Source: Subdoligranulum variabile
GTDB taxonomy: Bacteria; Bacillota; Clostridia; Oscillospirales; Ruminococcaceae
Assembly: GCF_025152575.1 (NCBI RefSeq)
Contig: NZ_CP102293.1
Coordinates: 1,178,001-1,242,000 of the forward strand
Reading direction: 5' to 3'
DNA: 64,000 bases
Below are positions 63,863-64,000 of the stretch, one piece after another (position 1 is the stretch's first letter; every line of letters begins with the position of its first letter). The translations under genes were made by a program, and so were the position numbers. The notes below the pieces were generated by a model, which saw only the letters and a list, made by a program, of their open reading frames with translations, searched no databases and was not told the origin of the DNA.

Positions 63863-64000
63863 GTTGCCTGTTGTTAGAGGATGGTCTGCCCGAGACCATT
63901 GACGGCGTGCCCATTTATGCCGATTACCGTAATATGATCCGTTTTGAGCAGATTCTTGACGATGACGCTTTGAGCCCAGCCGTAAAAACGGTGCTTGGCG
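63859..64000 (+). CDS. Gp15-family phage protein, cut by the window edge
   Basis: About 47 codons are visible: MSCLLLEDGLPETIDGV followed by YADYRNMIRFEQIL. The pattern matches the start of the phage Gp15 family, which stands before the tape measure gene. It overlaps the preceding gene by four bases. The end lies outside the window. Confidence 0.7.
   Translation, partial: MSCLLLEDGLPETIDGVPIYADYRNMIRFEQILDDDALSPAVKTVLG

Larger units (their letters stand above)
44991..64000. mobile_element. Mu-like transposable prophage, right end beyond the window
   Basis: The gene order repressor, early gene, transposase, MuB-like ATPase, Gam, GemA, Mor is the diagnostic early arm of Mu-like phages. It is followed by DUF2730-like and DUF3486-like genes that also belong to the Mu group. 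The morphogenesis genes (terminase, SPP1-like portal, minor capsid 2, scaffold, minor capsid 1-3, tail tube, Gp15) are of siphovirus type and not those of Mu. The left boundary is a candidate only. The right end and lysis genes are not in view. Confidence 0.85.

Overview
The window looks like part of the chromosome of a GC-rich Firmicute. It holds a complete rRNA operon, and the 16S gene reads, from memory rather than a database search, like the Faecalibacterium-Gemmiger-Subdoligranulum group of Oscillospiraceae. Low-GC mobile DNA lies at the left end, a GC-rich housekeeping core fills the middle, and a transposable (Mu-like) prophage occupies the right third and runs off the window.

Region 1 (1-5290) is the end of a mobile element. 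A leftward operon encodes a serine-recombinase-like protein that has lost its catalytic serine, an apparently intact large serine recombinase, two smaller proteins that share the recombinase's unusual C-terminal domain, and a ParB-like protein cut by the window edge. A divergent XRE regulator and a 36-residue toxin-like membrane peptide close the region. Region 2 (5364-10950) is an rRNA operon on the minus strand in the order 16S, tRNA-Ala, tRNA-Ile, 23S, 5S, tRNA-Lys, with tandem consensus promoters and recognisable processing stalks.

Region 3 (11100-44740) is core metabolism: a CorA magnesium transporter, asparagine synthetase, an ATP-grasp ligase resembling D-aspartate ligase paired with MurE, an HtrA protease, a methyltransferase with a GNAT-like N-terminus, a UvrD-like helicase, a GtrII-like membrane protein, ATP-dependent PEP carboxykinase, a degenerate C39-like protein, a LysR regulator divergent from a heterodimeric ABC exporter, an aldo/keto reductase, a complete arginine operon (argGHCJBDF) with an ArgR box, a GIY-YIG/GNAT fusion and a MYG1-family protein.

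Region 4 (about 44990 to the end) is the prophage. A repressor and an early gene diverge from a promoter region with paired operators. The early operon carries a Mu-type transposase, MuB-like ATPase, Gam, GemA and Mor. The late genes are head and tail genes of the siphovirus type (small and large terminase, portal, minor capsid, scaffold, coat, minor capsid 1-3, tail tube, Gp15), so the phage is a Mu-like replication arm joined to a different virion module. Two features stand out. Two copies of a structure that fits a type II hammerhead ribozyme flank a three-gene early segment just before the transposase. A minor capsid protein carries a C-terminal JAMM/MPN-like metalloprotease motif in a lower-GC cassette followed by a small gene. 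A NusG-like protein sits just before the late operon, which contains several terminator-like hairpins.
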